From NCBI GenBank assembly GCA_031281925.1, contig JAITES010000219.1, forward strand, positions 1 to 12,954: a stretch of 12,954 nucleotides of DNA. The letters run 5' to 3'. The position numbers and the translations under genes are program-made. Shown in pieces: positions 6,267-12,954 of the stretch (its first letter is position 1; every line of letters starts with the position of its first letter). The notes under the pieces are model-generated. The model searched no databases, was not told the origin of the DNA, and was given only the letters and a program-made list of their open reading frames with translations. The DNA comes from Treponema sp. (GTDB taxonomy: Bacteria; Spirochaetota; Spirochaetia; Treponematales; Breznakiellaceae).

Positions 6267-7004
6267 ATGAATATCCTTTTGACCAACGATGATGGAATTG
6301 ACAGTCCCGGGCTCAGGCTGTTTGCCGATGCCCTCAGAAAAAAGAGGAGAGACCGGATACTGATCCTCGCCCCCGACGGAGAGCGTTCCGGGGTTTCCCA
6401 TTCCATATCCTATATACACAAGCCCCTTCAGCTTAAAAGCCTGGGGGAGGATACCTGGTCATGTTCGGGGAATCCGGCGGACTGTGTAATGCTTGCCGTA
6501 TTGGAGGCCCTGCCGGTAAAACCGGATCTCCTTGTTTCGGGGATCAACCGGGGCGCCAATCTGGGGACGGATCTTGTCTTTTCCGGGACTGCCGCGGCGG
6601 CCCGGCAGGGGGGACTTCACGGTATCCCTTCCATCGCCCTCTCCCTTCTCTGGGACGGGGACACGCATTTTGACATGGCGGCTTCCTGGGCCGCGGAAAA
6701 CCTTGATGCCCTGCGGCGGGAAATCCTCCCCGACACCTTTCTCAATGTGAATATTCCCAACAATCCGGAGGGACCGGGGGGTATGGAGATTACCTTTCTT
6801 TCAAAACGGATCTACCATGATACCATGCAGAAATTCACTGCCCCCACAGGAGATCAATTCTGTTTTGTCGTTTTGGGCGGGATTGAGGCCCGGCCGGAGC
6901 CGGGTTCCGATTCGGATGCGGTTTTCCGTAATCTGGTTTCCTTAAGTCCGGTATACATCCATCCGGTTACGGCTTGCGCCGTTTCCGCGGGGAAGAGCTG
7001 CTGA
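6267..7004 (+). CDS. surE: 5'/3'-nucleotidase SurE
   Basis: Metal-dependent phosphatase that removes phosphate from nucleoside 5'- and 3'-monophosphates; some homologues also hydrolyse polyphosphate. The hallmark NDDGIDSPG is at the N-terminus (metal ligands D8 and D9 counted from MNILL). The Ser ligand sits in ERSGVSHS, the Asn ligand in SGINRGANLG, and GTAAAARQG follows. Length is 245 residues, normal for SurE. I chose ATG 6267 because family members begin M(N/K/R)ILLTNDDG; its spacing from AGGAG (6251-6255) is 11 bases. An in-frame TTG at 6261 has a better spacing of 5 and would add two residues. The downstream TPR gene starts one base after the stop, so the two are coupled. Confidence 0.93.
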   Translation: MNILLTNDDGIDSPGLRLFADALRKKRRDRILILAPDGERSGVSHSISYIHKPLQLKSLGEDTWSCSGNPADCVMLAVLEALPVKPDLLVSGINRGANLGTDLVFSGTAAAARQGGLHGIPSIALSLLWDGDTHFDMAASWAAENLDALRREILPDTFLNVNIPNNPEGPGGMEITFLSKRIYHDTMQKFTAPTGDQFCFVVLGGIEARPEPGSDSDAVFRNLVSLSPVYIHPVTACAVSAGKSC

Positions 7005-7005
7005 T

Positions 7006-7725
7006 ATGGCCGGGAAAGAACCGGGAGGCAGGCAGGCTCCCGGGAGGGACAGTTCCCTTCAGAATGGCATCCGGCTTTTCAACATGAGGCGCTGGGAACC
7101 GGCGCTTCAGGAATTTATGTCGATAAATACAGACAAATTCAGTCCGGAAGAGAATACCGAATTGGCTTACTATCTGGGACTCTGCTTTACCAAACTCGCC
7201 CGCTACGACGATGCCCTGCTCTATCTGGAACAGGTTGTTACCGGGGGGCAGGACGTGCTGCGGGTCTACCAGTGCCGTATGACACTGGCCTACATCTACG
7301 TGATCACAAAACGTTCCAAGATGGCCGAATTTGAGCTGAAGCGGCTGCAGAATTCCGGCTTTGAGTCTGCCCAACTCTACAATACCCTGGCCTACGCCTC
7401 CTGGACCCAGAAAAACTATAAAAGCGCCGTAGAACTCTATGAAAAGGCTCTTGATATTGATGAAAACAATACGACTGCGATGAACGGCCTGGGCTATATC
7501 CTTGCGGATCGTGAGATTGACCTTTTGCGGGGGCTTCGTTTCTGCAAGAAGGCGGTAGACCGCAAGCCCCAGAGCCCCGCATACCTCGATTCTCTGGGCT
7601 GGGCCTACTTCAAGAACGGAGAACTCCTGGAAGCCCGCACCTGGATACGCCGGGCCCTGGAACTGGCTCCCGCCGAGCCGGAGATCCGTGAGCACATGAA
7701 GATTCTTACCGGAGGCGGAGGATGA
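7006..7725 (+). CDS. TPR-repeat protein, cytoplasmic
   Basis: Protein of 239 residues made mostly of tetratricopeptide repeats, helical-pair modules that bind other proteins. Recognisable units are at about residues 17-50, 54-84 (AYYLGLCFTKLARYDDALLYLEQ), 88-119, 122-155 (LYNTLAYASWTQKNYKSAVE), 158-190 and 191-225 (AYLDSLGWAYFKNGELLEAR). There is no signal peptide; the N-terminus is Gly/Arg-rich and probably flexible. The ATG follows the surE stop by one base, and the stop overlaps the ATG of the next gene, so it is translated between SurE and the exported NHL protein. It may act as an assembly or scaffold factor for one of them. No enzymatic motif is visible and the partner is unknown. Confidence 0.85.
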   Translation: MAGKEPGGRQAPGRDSSLQNGIRLFNMRRWEPALQEFMSINTDKFSPEENTELAYYLGLCFTKLARYDDALLYLEQVVTGGQDVLRVYQCRMTLAYIYVITKRSKMAEFELKRLQNSGFESAQLYNTLAYASWTQKNYKSAVELYEKALDIDENNTTAMNGLGYILADREIDLLRGLRFCKKAVDRKPQSPAYLDSLGWAYFKNGELLEARTWIRRALELAPAEPEIREHMKILTGGGG

Positions 7726-9761
7726 AGTTCCTTAAAGGGGCATGTATCTGCCTTCTCTTTGCCTTTCTGCCCTTGCTCCACGCGCAGGAGGGCGGTTCTG
7801 CGGACATGGACGCCCTCCGTGCGGCGGAGGAATTCCGGCTGGGAGTTCTTGCCTATAACCGTTATGCCTTTAATGAAGCCATACTGTCCTTTGAAAGAGC
7901 CCTTTCCTACCGTCCCGGAGAAGGGCGGATACTGGACTGGCTGGGCCGGGCCTACTACCGTTCCGGTATGGATGGGGCCGCGCTGAGGCAGTGGCAGGCC
8001 GCGGCCAGAATTTTTGACCGTTTTTCCCCTGAAGCCCTGCTTCTGGGCAGCCGCATAGAAACGATAAGTAACAGCCGTAACCTCCTTCCCGTAGCCGATG
8101 ACGACATTCCCTATGTGGAATCGGGCCGTTATCCGGGAACTTATGGGGGAAACACCTTTTTCCGGCAGCCCAGCGCCGTGCTGCCCCTGGCCGATGGTTC
8201 GGTATGGGTGGTGGCCTACGGCTCCAACGAAGTTGTCAGGATTGATGTGAACGGCCTTGTCCGCGCCCGGCTGCGCGGCCCCCTCAACGGTTTTGACCGG
8301 CCCTACGACCTTGTGAGGGGCCAGGGGGGGAGATTCTACCTTTCCGAACTCCGTGGAAGCAGGATCAGCGTTCTTGACCGGCGGGGCGAATGGCAGGCTT
8401 ACATCGGTTCCAGGGGCCGGGGGGACGGTAATCTTCTGGGGCCGCAGAACCTGGCCGTGGATGATGAAGGCTACCTCTGGGTGGTGGATTACGGCAATAT
8501 GCGTGTATCAAAGTTCGATCCTGACGGCCTCTTTATCCTCAACATAAGTGGCAAGACCCCGTTTTTCAGCGGTTTCCGTTCTCCCACGGGGATTGCCTGT
8601 AAAGATGGCAGGATCTATGTGGCCGACCAGGCTGCCAGACGGATATACATTTTTGACAGCAACGGATCCTACGAAGGGAATCTTGATGTGGAAGGACTTT
8701 TGGGGCCCGAAAGCCTCCGTTTCCTTTCCGACGGGCGTCTGCTGGCGGTAGACGCAAACCGGATCCTCCTTATTGATACCGATTCCGCCCTGATGAGGGT
8801 TCTCGGCATGGTCGGCGGAGAAGGCGCCCGGATTACCGGGGCGGACATGGACGGAAACGGTAATATTCTGGCGGCAAATTTCCAGGGCGGGGAAGTGTCT
8901 GTTCTTACCCGTATGGACGATATGGCCTCCGGGCTCTTTGTCGAGATTCAGCGTGTCTCTGCCGAAAACTTCCCCCGTGTAACGGTGGAAATTCAGGTTC
9001 AGGACAGGCTCCGCCGTCCCATCGTAGGGCTTGATGCGGTCAATTTCCTCCTCAGCGAAGAGGGAGTTGCCGTACCGGCCCAAACCTTCTACACCCCGCC
9101 GGATCGTCTTCCCAACGCGGATATTTCAATTCTGCTGGAGCGTTCCCCGGCCATGCTGCCCTTCCGGGATGATCTTCTAAGCGCGGTCAATGATATTCAG
9201 GGAGGACTTTCGGAGGGGAGCCGCATCGTTTCCCTGATTTCGGCAGGAATCCAGCCGGTTCAGGAACGGACCGAGCCCCTCAGGAATGCCGTCAGGGGGA
9301 ATGGGGCCTCCTACGATCCCCGCTGGCGTTTTGATATGGGGCTGCGGCTGGCCGCCACAGGGCTTTTAGGCGGGGCAAAGAAACGGGCCGTTGTCTTCAT
9401 CAGTTCAGGAGAGATGGGAGATGCGGCATTTGAACAGTACAGCCTTTCGGAACTGGCCGCCTATCTTTCAAACAACGGGATCATTTTCGATGCCGTACTG
9501 CTGGGAAACAGACCCGCGCCCGAAGAACTGCGCTACCTCTGCGCCGAAACCGGGGGCCGGATTCTTCCCCTCTACAGACCGGAAGGTATCCGGGAGATGA
9601 TTCAGAGTATTGCCGTAAAACCCAATGGAATATATATTATAGGGTATCAATCCGGACTTCCCTCCGATTTCGGCAGAGCCTACCTTCCCGTGGAAACGGA
9701 AGTCTATTTGATGGAAAGATCCGGCAGAGACAGGATAGGTTACTTTCCGCCTCTGGAATGA
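7722..9761 (+). CDS. Exported TPR / NHL beta-propeller / VWA-like protein
   Basis: Large extracytoplasmic protein of 679 residues. Residues 1-21 form a Sec signal peptide (Lys-start, hydrophobic core, cleavage expected after LHA). Residues about 30-100 are two TPR units. Residues about 147-398 hold six NHL-type blades (PSAVLPLADGSVWVVAYGS; PYDLVRGQGGRFYLSE; PQNLAVDDEGYLWVVDYG; PTGIACKDGRIYVADQ; PESLRFLSDGRLLAVD; a degenerate ITGADMDGNGNILAANF), making a six-bladed propeller. Residues about 466-640 resemble a von Willebrand A fold, but its metal site is eroded (ILLERSPAM for DxSxS; FISSGE for SDGE). No lipobox is seen, so it is periplasmic or surface-associated rather than a lipoprotein. ATG overlaps the previous stop as ATGA, behind GGAGG. 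A treponemal homologue with TPR and NHL parts is known to me as an uncharacterised protein. Function is probably binding or scaffolding. Confidence 0.85.
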   Translation: MKFLKGACICLLFAFLPLLHAQEGGSADMDALRAAEEFRLGVLAYNRYAFNEAILSFERALSYRPGEGRILDWLGRAYYRSGMDGAALRQWQAAARIFDRFSPEALLLGSRIETISNSRNLLPVADDDIPYVESGRYPGTYGGNTFFRQPSAVLPLADGSVWVVAYGSNEVVRIDVNGLVRARLRGPLNGFDRPYDLVRGQGGRFYLSELRGSRISVLDRRGEWQAYIGSRGRGDGNLLGPQNLAVDDEGYLWVVDYGNMRVSKFDPDGLFILNISGKTPFFSGFRSPTGIACKDGRIYVADQAARRIYIFDSNGSYEGNLDVEGLLGPESLRFLSDGRLLAVDANRILLIDTDSALMRVLGMVGGEGARITGADMDGNGNILAANFQGGEVSVLTRMDDMASGLFVEIQRVSAENFPRVTVEIQVQDRLRRPIVGLDAVNFLLSEEGVAVPAQTFYTPPDRLPNADISILLERSPAMLPFRDDLLSAVNDIQGGLSEGSRIVSLISAGIQPVQERTEPLRNAVRGNGASYDPRWRFDMGLRLAATGLLGGAKKRAVVFISSGEMGDAAFEQYSLSELAAYLSNNGIIFDAVLLGNRPAPEELRYLCAETGGRILPLYRPEGIREMIQSIAVKPNGIYIIGYQSGLPSDFGRAYLPVETEVYLMERSGRDRIGYFPPLE

Positions 9762-9782
9762 ACGAACTCCGGAATGAACACA
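9751..9782 (+). repeat. 16-bp imperfect tandem duplication over a stop codon
   Basis: CTCTGGAATGAACGAA (9751-9766) is followed at once by CTCCGGAATGAACACA (9767-9782). The TGA stop of the NHL protein lies in the first copy; the second copy is downstream. It looks like a small slippage duplication. Confidence 0.6.
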
Positions 9783-9840
9783 GATTTTGAAACGGATTAT
9801 TAAGAATTAAGCAGGAATTTTGTTTCTGCCCGATTAACGT

Positions 9841-9869
9841 ATGCGGTTATGAGGCCGCATCAGAAGGAG
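9841..9869 (+). promoter_or_regulatory. Bacteriohemerythrin leader hairpin and Shine-Dalgarno
   Basis: ATGCGG (9841-9846) and CCGCAT (9855-9860) form a 6-bp stem with an 8-base loop. Three bases later comes AAGGAG (9864-9869), 6 bases before ATG 9876. A weaker stem (9811-9817 with 9823-9829, including one G-T pair) lies upstream. No clear sigma-70 promoter is seen in the 114-base gap. Confidence 0.35.
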
Positions 9870-9875
9870 TAAAAA

Positions 9876-10295
9876 ATGGCTTATACATGGGATAGCAGTC
9901 TTGAAACCGGACATGAAAAGATCGACAACCAGCATAAACAGCTTATTTCCGCGCTGAATAATCTTATCGAGGCTTCCTCCGAGGGGAAAGGTGAAGAGGA
10001 GATCTTCAGAACCCTGGATTTTCTTACAGGCTATACGATCAAGCATTTTGGGGATGAGGAAAAACTTCAAACCATGTACGATTATCCGGATTATCATGTT
10101 CACAAGCGTATCCATGACGAGTTCAAGAATACCGTGGGAACCTTGACCAAGCGGCTGCGGGACGAAGGGCCCAACAAGGCACTGGTAGGGGAAGTTACCG
10201 ATGCCGTCGGCGCATGGCTGCTCAATCACATCAAGGGCGATGACTTCCGCATGGCCGCTTTCGTTAAAACAAAAGAAGAAGACGCCGCGGTTTAG
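9876..10295 (+). CDS. Bacteriohemerythrin
   Basis: Non-haem di-iron, O2-binding protein of 139 residues, the usual single-domain length. All seven iron ligands expected for hemerythrin can be assigned: H20 (IDNQHK), H57 and E61 (KHFGDEE), H76 and H80 (HKRIH), H118 and D123 (NHIKGDD). It should bind O2 reversibly in the cytoplasm, serving as an oxygen buffer, carrier or sensor; there is no signal peptide and no fused signalling domain. In an anaerobic or microaerophilic host this suits O2 sequestration. It is monocistronic in appearance and convergent with thiI, only 20 bases away. It may relate functionally to the iron-sulfur flavoprotein at 3044, but they are not linked in an operon. Confidence 0.94.
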   Translation: MAYTWDSSLETGHEKIDNQHKQLISALNNLIEASSEGKGEEEIFRTLDFLTGYTIKHFGDEEKLQTMYDYPDYHVHKRIHDEFKNTVGTLTKRLRDEGPNKALVGEVTDAVGAWLLNHIKGDDFRMAAFVKTKEEDAAV

Positions 10296-10307
10296 GGACA
10301 GATCCCT
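10294..10307. terminator. Weak hairpin between convergent genes
   Basis: AGGGA (10294-10298), loop CAGA, TCCCT (10303-10307) lies in the 20-base gap between the bacteriohemerythrin and thiI ends. The stem is only 5 bp and the following TCTTCC is a poor T tract, so termination is possible but unproven. Confidence 0.25.
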
Positions 10308-10315
10308 TCTTCCCG

Positions 10316-11518
10316 CTATTTTTCATTCACCGGCAAGGCGCTGCATTTTTCGATTTTGTCTTCTTTCAGCGCCTCATCCAGCAGATCCTCCAGTTGAAGA
10401 CCCTCGTAGAGACACTTTGCCTCGTCCGTGTTTCCCCGCAGTATGGGGTGGGCCGGACTGAATATGCTGCAGCAGTCGGCATAGGGGAGAATTGAGGTCT
10501 CATAGGTATTGATGCTCTCCGCCATGCGTATGATCCTGTCCTTGTCCATACCGATGAGAGGACGGAGAACCGGCAGTTTCAGCCTGCTCTGGGTGCAGTT
10601 GAGGTTTTCTATGGTTTGGCTTGCCACCTGCGAGAGGCTCTCTCCGGTGATAAGGCAGCGGCAGCGGTTTCTCCGGGCAATCCGTTCGGCACATTCCATC
10701 ATGGCCATGCGGAGCATCACGGTGCTCCAGGCCAGGGGAGCCCTTTCCTTTATCCTGACCTGTACCTTTGTAAAACCGATGCAATGCAGCCGTATCCCCA
10801 GCGTATAGGATCCCACGATTTCGGCAAGTTTAATAACCTTTTGACGGGCCTCTTCCGAGGTGTAAGGATACGCGTGGAAATAGACCGCGTCGATGCCCAT
10901 ACCGCGGCCTGCCATCATCCAGCCGGCAACAGGGGAATCGATGCCCCCGGAGAGAAGCAGGAGACCCCTGCCGGCAGTCCCTACGGGCAGGCCGCCCAGT
11001 CCCCGGCGGGCATCCCCGTAGATAAAGGCCTTCTCCCGAATCTCCACGCCGATGACCGCTTCGGGGTTTTTTACCCTGACCTCCAGGCATGGCACGGCTT
11101 CCCGTACCCTGTCTCCCGCCCGGCAGCAGATCTCGTAGGAACTCAGGGGGAAGCTCTTGTCCGTTCTGCGCGCCTCGATCTTGAAGGATCGTATCCCCCG
11201 GAGGGATAGTTCCCTGCCTTCCGCAGCGCAGGCCGCCATCACTTCTTCGGGTGTTTTTCCGGTTTTTCTGGCCTTTGCCCAGCCTGCGATGCCGAATAAT
11301 CTGTCCAGGATCTTTTCGGTAATTTCGGCTTCTTCTCCGCCGCAGAATACATAGTACCTGCCCTTGGTGTTTTCAAGCCTGAAATTCTTCTTTCCAAGAG
11401 CCGCGGAAAGCAGAAGAACAAGGTTTCTTCTCAGTATCCGTTCAAAGCCTTCCCGGTTTCCGCCTTTCAGGGTCAATTCTCCGGGCTTCAGGAGGTAGGT
11501 TGCTTCGTTGACTATCAT
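10316..11518 (-). CDS. thiI: tRNA 4-thiouridine sulfurtransferase ThiI, without rhodanese domain
   Basis: Adenylates and thiolates U8 of tRNA to 4-thiouridine; in some bacteria the protein also supplies sulfur for the thiamine thiazole. The N-terminal ferredoxin-like and THUMP regions occupy about residues 1-170, then the PP-loop ATP pyrophosphatase motif SGGIDSP at 190-196. ITGESLSQVASQT (290-302) and DCCSIF (348-353), the latter with the conserved Cys of the ThiI core, follow. It has 400 residues and ends without the rhodanese domain that extends E. coli ThiI to about 480, matching Bacillus-type ThiI. The start ATG overlaps the upstream cysteine desulfurase stop as ATGA, so the two are co-translated. 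Sulfur should come directly from that desulfurase. No thiamine genes are nearby, so tRNA modification is the safer call. Confidence 0.94.
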   Translation of the reverse strand: MIVNEATYLLKPGELTLKGGNREGFERILRRNLVLLLSAALGKKNFRLENTKGRYYVFCGGEEAEITEKILDRLFGIAGWAKARKTGKTPEEVMAACAAEGRELSLRGIRSFKIEARRTDKSFPLSSYEICCRAGDRVREAVPCLEVRVKNPEAVIGVEIREKAFIYGDARRGLGGLPVGTAGRGLLLLSGGIDSPVAGWMMAGRGMGIDAVYFHAYPYTSEEARQKVIKLAEIVGSYTLGIRLHCIGFTKVQVRIKERAPLAWSTVMLRMAMMECAERIARRNRCRCLITGESLSQVASQTIENLNCTQSRLKLPVLRPLIGMDKDRIIRMAESINTYETSILPYADCCSIFSPAHPILRGNTDEAKCLYEGLQLEDLLDEALKEDKIEKCSALPVNEK

Positions 11519-12648
11519 AGATATTCAAGCACTTCGTGAATTGCCTCTACAAGGGCTTCAATATCCTCATCCGTGGTAGACCAGCCCTGGGATATGCGGA
11601 TGCCTTCCAGCCGGAGCCTGGGATCAAGGCCCATGGCGGCCAATACAGGCCTTTCGGGTGAGGCTGCCGAACAGGCCGAGCCGGTGGAAACCGCAAAACC
11701 GAGATCGTCCAGAGCCCGGGCCATCACCTCTCCGGGAATGTCCCTGAAGGCCGCCTGCAGTATCCACGGCGAGAAACGGGAATCCAGGGGGAGCCTGTCT
11801 TCGGGAATAAGGGTACAGCGTTCGATCGATCTGAGGGCCGAGATAAGCTTCATAAAGCGTGTTTCCGCGGCCGCTGCGGCAGCCTTTTGAGCCTGTGCGT
11901 CCGCATGAGATTCAAGCGCGGCGGCAAAATCCAGGGCGCCTGCAGTGTTTTCTGTTCCGGGCCGTATCCCTCCTTCCTGTCCCCCGCCCAAAACGAGAAC
12001 ACCCATCGGTTTTTTAAGATAGAGAAGCCCTATACCGCGGGGTCCGCCCAGCTTGTGGGCGCTGAACGCTGCCGAATCAATATCCCAGCCTTCAAGATCC
12101 AGGCATATCTTCCCCGCTGCCTGCACCAGATCCGCATGAAAGTGAACGCGCGGGCCATCGCTTTTCCGCAGCATCTCCCCGAGGCCTTTCAGATCCATTA
12201 TGGCGCCGGTTTCATTATTTACCGCCATAATTGCAGCCATCCTGGGGAAACCGTGTTTTTCAATAGCCTTTTCAAGGCTTTCCCTGCCTATTCTGCCGTC
12301 TCTATCCGCGGGAATTGACCAGACCTGCTTCCCCATCCGTTCCAGAACCAGACAATTTTCCCGTACCGCAGGATGTTCCACGGCTGAGTAGCAAATCCCC
12401 CCCGCTCCGGGCCGGAGCAGTGTTGAAAAGAGGACAATCGCGTTGGATTCGGTTCCCCCGGAGGTAAAAAAGAGGGTTTTTGCCTCTACTCCCAGTACCT
12501 TTGCACAGCGTTCACGGGCCTCTTCCAGAGCTTTACGGGCGGCCTTGCCCTCCCGGTGAATGGAAGAAGGATTGGCGAAAGGGACTTCTCCTGTACTTTT
12601 ATGCGGTATGGCGCTGGCGGCCCAGTCAAAATAGTAGCGTTTGATAAT
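11515..12648 (-). CDS. Cysteine desulfurase, NifS/IscS class (NifZ-like partner of ThiI)
   Basis: PLP enzyme that takes sulfur from cysteine as an enzyme persulfide. Counting from an ATT start at 12648 (377 residues): substrate-site SGGTESN at 63-69, catalytic H92, AVNNETG at 142-148, D173 and Q176 on the cofactor, PLP lysine K199 in SAHKLGGP, RPGTEN at 229-234, and active Cys C326 in STGSACSAASPERP (class I mobile loop). Adjacent, overlapping thiI indicates the sulfur acceptor, as for NifZ-ThiI of Bacillus. No ATG/GTG/TTG exists in frame between 12795 and the conserved YYFDWAAS start. ATT 12648 has AGTAGG (12660-12655) 6 bases upstream and a TATAAT promoter before it. The segment between AASAIP and NPSSIH is about 10 residues shorter than in IscS. 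Identity is certain; the start is inferred. Confidence 0.88.
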   Translation of the reverse strand: MIKRYYFDWAASAIPHKSTGEVPFANPSSIHREGKAARKALEEARERCAKVLGVEAKTLFFTSGGTESNAIVLFSTLLRPGAGGICYSAVEHPAVRENCLVLERMGKQVWSIPADRDGRIGRESLEKAIEKHGFPRMAAIMAVNNETGAIMDLKGLGEMLRKSDGPRVHFHADLVQAAGKICLDLEGWDIDSAAFSAHKLGGPRGIGLLYLKKPMGVLVLGGGQEGGIRPGTENTAGALDFAAALESHADAQAQKAAAAAAETRFMKLISALRSIERCTLIPEDRLPLDSRFSPWILQAAFRDIPGEVMARALDDLGFAVSTGSACSAASPERPVLAAMGLDPRLRLEGIRISQGWSTTDEDIEALVEAIHEVLEYL

Positions 12649-12656
12649 ATCAAGCC

Positions 12657-12684
12657 TACTATAAAAACAAAAAAAATTATAGTA
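12657..12684. promoter_or_regulatory. Divergent promoter region with 8-bp inverted repeat
   Basis: TACTATAA (12657-12664) and TTATAGTA (12677-12684) are perfect inverted arms around a 12-base A-rich spacer. On the minus strand the repeat contains a perfect -10, TATAAT (12681-12676), suited to the cysteine desulfurase with transcription near 12669. On the plus strand the mirror element is TATAAA (12660-12665), facing the aspartokinase. No good -35 is seen for either, and plus-strand TTGATA (12641-12646) is only 13 bases away. Confidence 0.45.
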
Positions 12685-12736
12685 CCATGAACCGGCTCTA
12701 AAACCCGGTGTAACTCTTGCATAGTGGGGGAAATGA

Positions 12737-12954
12737 ATGCTCGTTTTGAAATTCGGCGGAACCTCGGTTGGCAGTCCCGGGGCAGTACGGAACATAATTT
12801 CGATCCTCAACGATCCGGATCACCGGGAAAAGGACGGGATAGTGGTGGTTTCCGCCCTGTCCGGCGTTACCGACAGCCTTATAAGTGAGGCCCGTCTGGC
12901 CGAGGAGGGGGATGCCTCCTACGGTTCGGGGCTGAGGGAACTGAGGGAGCGCCA
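12737..12954 (+). CDS. Aspartokinase, N-terminal part cut by window end
   Basis: ATG 12737 opens MLVLKFGGTSVGSPGAV, the lysine-rich nucleotide-binding signature KFGGTSVG of aspartate kinases, followed by IVVVSALSGVTDSLI, the second conserved strand and loop. The frame is open to the window end (72 residues plus two bases). The enzyme phosphorylates aspartate, the first step towards lysine, threonine and methionine. Whether it is a monofunctional LysC or the N-terminal half of a ThrA-type aspartokinase/homoserine dehydrogenase cannot be seen here. GGGGG (12726-12730) lies 6 bases before the ATG. A nearer upstream ATG at 12733 is in another frame and gives an unrelated sequence. It is divergent from the cysteine desulfurase. 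Confidence 0.92.
   Translation, partial: MLVLKFGGTSVGSPGAVRNIISILNDPDHREKDGIVVVSALSGVTDSLISEARLAEEGDASYGSGLRELRER

Noticed and set aside
6967..7695. 242-residue open frame on the minus strand
   Set aside because: Antisense to the TPR gene, whose repeats and coupling to surE show the true strand.
8508..9083. 191-residue open frame on the minus strand
   Set aside because: Antisense to the NHL/VWA protein gene and without recognisable motifs.
9808..9837. Sigma-28-like promoter (TAAG ... CCCGATTA) before bacteriohemerythrin
   Set aside because: Spacing is about two bases too long and both boxes are imperfect, so flagellar-type control is not supported.
12649..12810. N-terminal extension of the cysteine desulfurase from TTG 12810 or ATG 12795
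   Set aside because: It lies antisense to the conserved aspartokinase start, crosses the TATAAT promoter and Shine-Dalgarno, and has no resemblance to the family N-terminus.
1..12954. CRISPR arrays, tRNA genes, insertion sequences, phage genes
   Set aside because: No regularly spaced repeats, cloverleaf-like segments, transposase motifs or structural phage genes were seen on either strand.

Overview
The window reads as a chromosomal housekeeping stretch of a spirochaete, most likely Treponema-like. This rests on gene content: a TPR / NHL-propeller protein of a type I associate with treponemes, a galactokinase-like kinase, SurE, a BioMNY-type cluster and bacteriohemerythrin. No 16S gene or other decisive marker is present, so the assignment is tentative. 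Codons in the genes are moderately GC-rich and several intergenic promoters are strikingly AT-rich. I see no tRNA, rRNA, CRISPR array, insertion sequence or phage gene.

Layout. (1) 1-717, + strand: 3' part of a Fic-domain protein whose start lies outside the window, followed by a possible antitoxin-like remnant (748-864) and a cluster of inverted repeats. (2) 923-2941, - strand: a compact operon for an energy-coupling-factor (ECF) biotin transporter, bioY (S component), bioM-like ATPase and bioN-like EcfT. (3) 3044-3670, + strand: an iron-sulfur flavoprotein, divergent from bioY. (4) 3722-4894, + strand: DHH/DHHA1 phosphoesterase (NrnA-like) with its own promoter. (5) 5010-9761, + strand: galactokinase-like GHMP kinase, then surE, a soluble TPR protein and an exported TPR / NHL / VWA-like protein. 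The last three are tightly coupled, with a 1-base gap and a 4-base overlap. (6) 9876-10295, + strand: bacteriohemerythrin. (7) 10316-about 12648, - strand: thiI and a NifS/NifZ-type cysteine desulfurase, overlapping by ATGA; the desulfurase should supply sulfur to ThiI. (8) 12737 to the window end, + strand: start of an aspartokinase, divergent from the desulfurase.

The most unusual signals are small-scale. The desulfurase has no ATG/GTG/TTG at the expected place; the best-supported start is an ATT at 12648 behind a Shine-Dalgarno-like AGTAGG and a perfect TATAAT. In the leaders of bioY and surE, a perfect hairpin ends on the base next to the Shine-Dalgarno, and its 3' arm can instead pair with bases just upstream of the start codon, which would place the Shine-Dalgarno in a loop. 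The bacteriohemerythrin leader also has a hairpin just before its Shine-Dalgarno. At protein level, the galactokinase-like enzyme keeps the phosphoryl-transfer core but has a rewritten sugar-recognition loop, and the exported protein carries a VWA-like domain with an eroded metal site. I did not find a convincing large new system; most of the window is ordinary core genome.
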